31,732 bases of DNA, taken from the NCBI GenBank assembly GCA_934539295.1, contig CAKTCN010000037.1, forward strand, positions 1-31,732. The letters run 5' to 3'. Below the pieces are notes generated by a model. That model saw nothing but the letters and a program-made list of their open reading frames with translations, had not been told where the DNA came from and did not search any database. The position numbers and the translations under genes are program-made. The DNA comes from an uncultured Allosphingosinicella sp. (lineage in GTDB: Bacteria > Pseudomonadota > Alphaproteobacteria > Sphingomonadales > Sphingomonadaceae). The stretch's first letter is position 1; the number at the start of each line of letters is the position of its first letter. This document shows positions 31,361 to 31,732 of this stretch, in pieces.

Positions 31361-31711
31361 ATGGCGGACTCGCCGCAGAAGAGCGAACAGGCGTTCCGCA
31401 CGATCAGCGAGGTCGCGGCCGAACTGGGCGTTCAGCAGCATATCCTGCGTTATTGGGAAACGCGCTTTCCCCAACTGAAGCCGCTCCAGCGCGCGGGCAA
31501 CCGACGCTATTATCGTCCCGCCGACGTGGCGCTTGCACGGCGCATCCATGATTTGCTGAGCCGTCAGGGCTATACGGTGAAGGGCGTTCAGCAGCTGCTC
31601 GCATCGCCCGAGGCGAAGGTGGAGGTGCCTGCGCTGACGCAGCCAGTGCCGAGCGATGCGAAGGCGAACCTCCGCCGGCTGCGCGCGATCCTTAAGGACG
31701 CGCTGAAATAA
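31361..31711 (+). CDS. MerR-family transcriptional regulator
   Basis: Short regulator of 116 residues with an N-terminal winged helix-turn-helix: [40 protein letters not shown], then [20 protein letters not shown] and VKGVQQLL. The remainder is a helical tail with no cysteine, so it is not a metal sensor. It directly follows ihfA (4-base gap), an order common in alphaproteobacteria; its targets are unknown to me. No Shine-Dalgarno is evident, suggesting coupling to ihfA. The last 21 bases of the window hold no recognisable feature. Confidence 0.9.
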   Translation: MADSPQKSEQAFRTISEVAAELGVQQHILRYWETRFPQLKPLQRAGNRRYYRPADVALARRIHDLLSRQGYTVKGVQQLLASPEAKVEVPALTQPVPSDAKANLRRLRAILKDALK

Positions 31712-31732
31712 ATCTCAACGGTCGAACCTACC

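Noticed and set aside
31712..31732. Possible tRNA or terminator after merR
   Set aside because: Only 21 bases remain and no stem or conserved tRNA bases can be identified.

Overview
The window is a dense, GC-rich stretch of ordinary chromosome from an alphaproteobacterium, most likely Sphingomonadales. The grounds are the MipZ and DivK cell-cycle proteins, a PgmG-type phosphomannomutase/phosphoglucomutase, the plsX-fabH-ihfA-merR order, a glycine-rich double cold-shock protein, and short palindromic repeats of a kind I associate with sphingomonads. The species call is inference from gene content; there is no rRNA in the window. I see no insertion sequence, prophage, CRISPR array, toxin-antitoxin pair or tRNA.

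Layout. 1-0.93 kb: the 3' part of a double cold-shock protein and a small conserved-type ORF. 0.92-2.97 kb (minus): a small membrane protein and an ATP-dependent DNA ligase. 3.1-4.7 kb: ribosomal protein L33, DivK, a DUF3572 protein and a HAD hydrolase. 4.74-7.81 kb: a tightly packed run of SDR dehydrogenase, RidA, glycerophosphodiesterase and a FemAB-like acyltransferase. 7.97-10.1 kb: panC divergent from mipZ and a membrane J-protein. 10.2-11.6 kb: pgmG. 11.6-13.3 kb (minus): a lipoprotein and a ligase-associated exonuclease. 13.4-17.3 kb: a one-TM small protein, the Lhr-type helicase and pncB. 17.3-18.8 kb (minus): a PadR regulator with its HAAS-type membrane partner. 18.9-22.7 kb: a secreted M19 dipeptidase and a PAS hybrid histidine kinase. 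22.8-24.3 kb: Hsp20, a 48-residue protein and the phosphoesterase PdeM. 24.4-28.6 kb: fused PabB-PabC (minus), threonine synthase, a glyoxalase-II-like hydrolase and a MAPEG protein (minus). 28.75-31.7 kb: L32, plsX, fabH, ihfA and a MerR regulator.

Three points stand out. First, all four enzymes of the ligase-associated DNA-damage module (ATP-dependent ligase, beta-CASP exonuclease, Lhr-type helicase, PdeM phosphoesterase) are present but spread over 23 kb on both strands. A perfect alphaproteobacterial LexA-type box (GTTC-N7-GTTC) lies across the start codon of pdeM. Second, hsp20 has a complete heat-control region: an RpoH-type promoter overlapping the end of the upstream kinase gene, then three hairpins, the last of which hides the Shine-Dalgarno with a UUGCU/AGGA core as in ROSE RNA thermometers. 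Third, several short palindromes sit where regulation would be expected: upstream of padR, ihfA, the lipoprotein gene and rpmG, and between pabBC and thrC.

Intergenic gaps are short. The longest are about 150-200 bases (2975-3124, 7813-7966, 23274-23465, 28554-28749) and each is described below.
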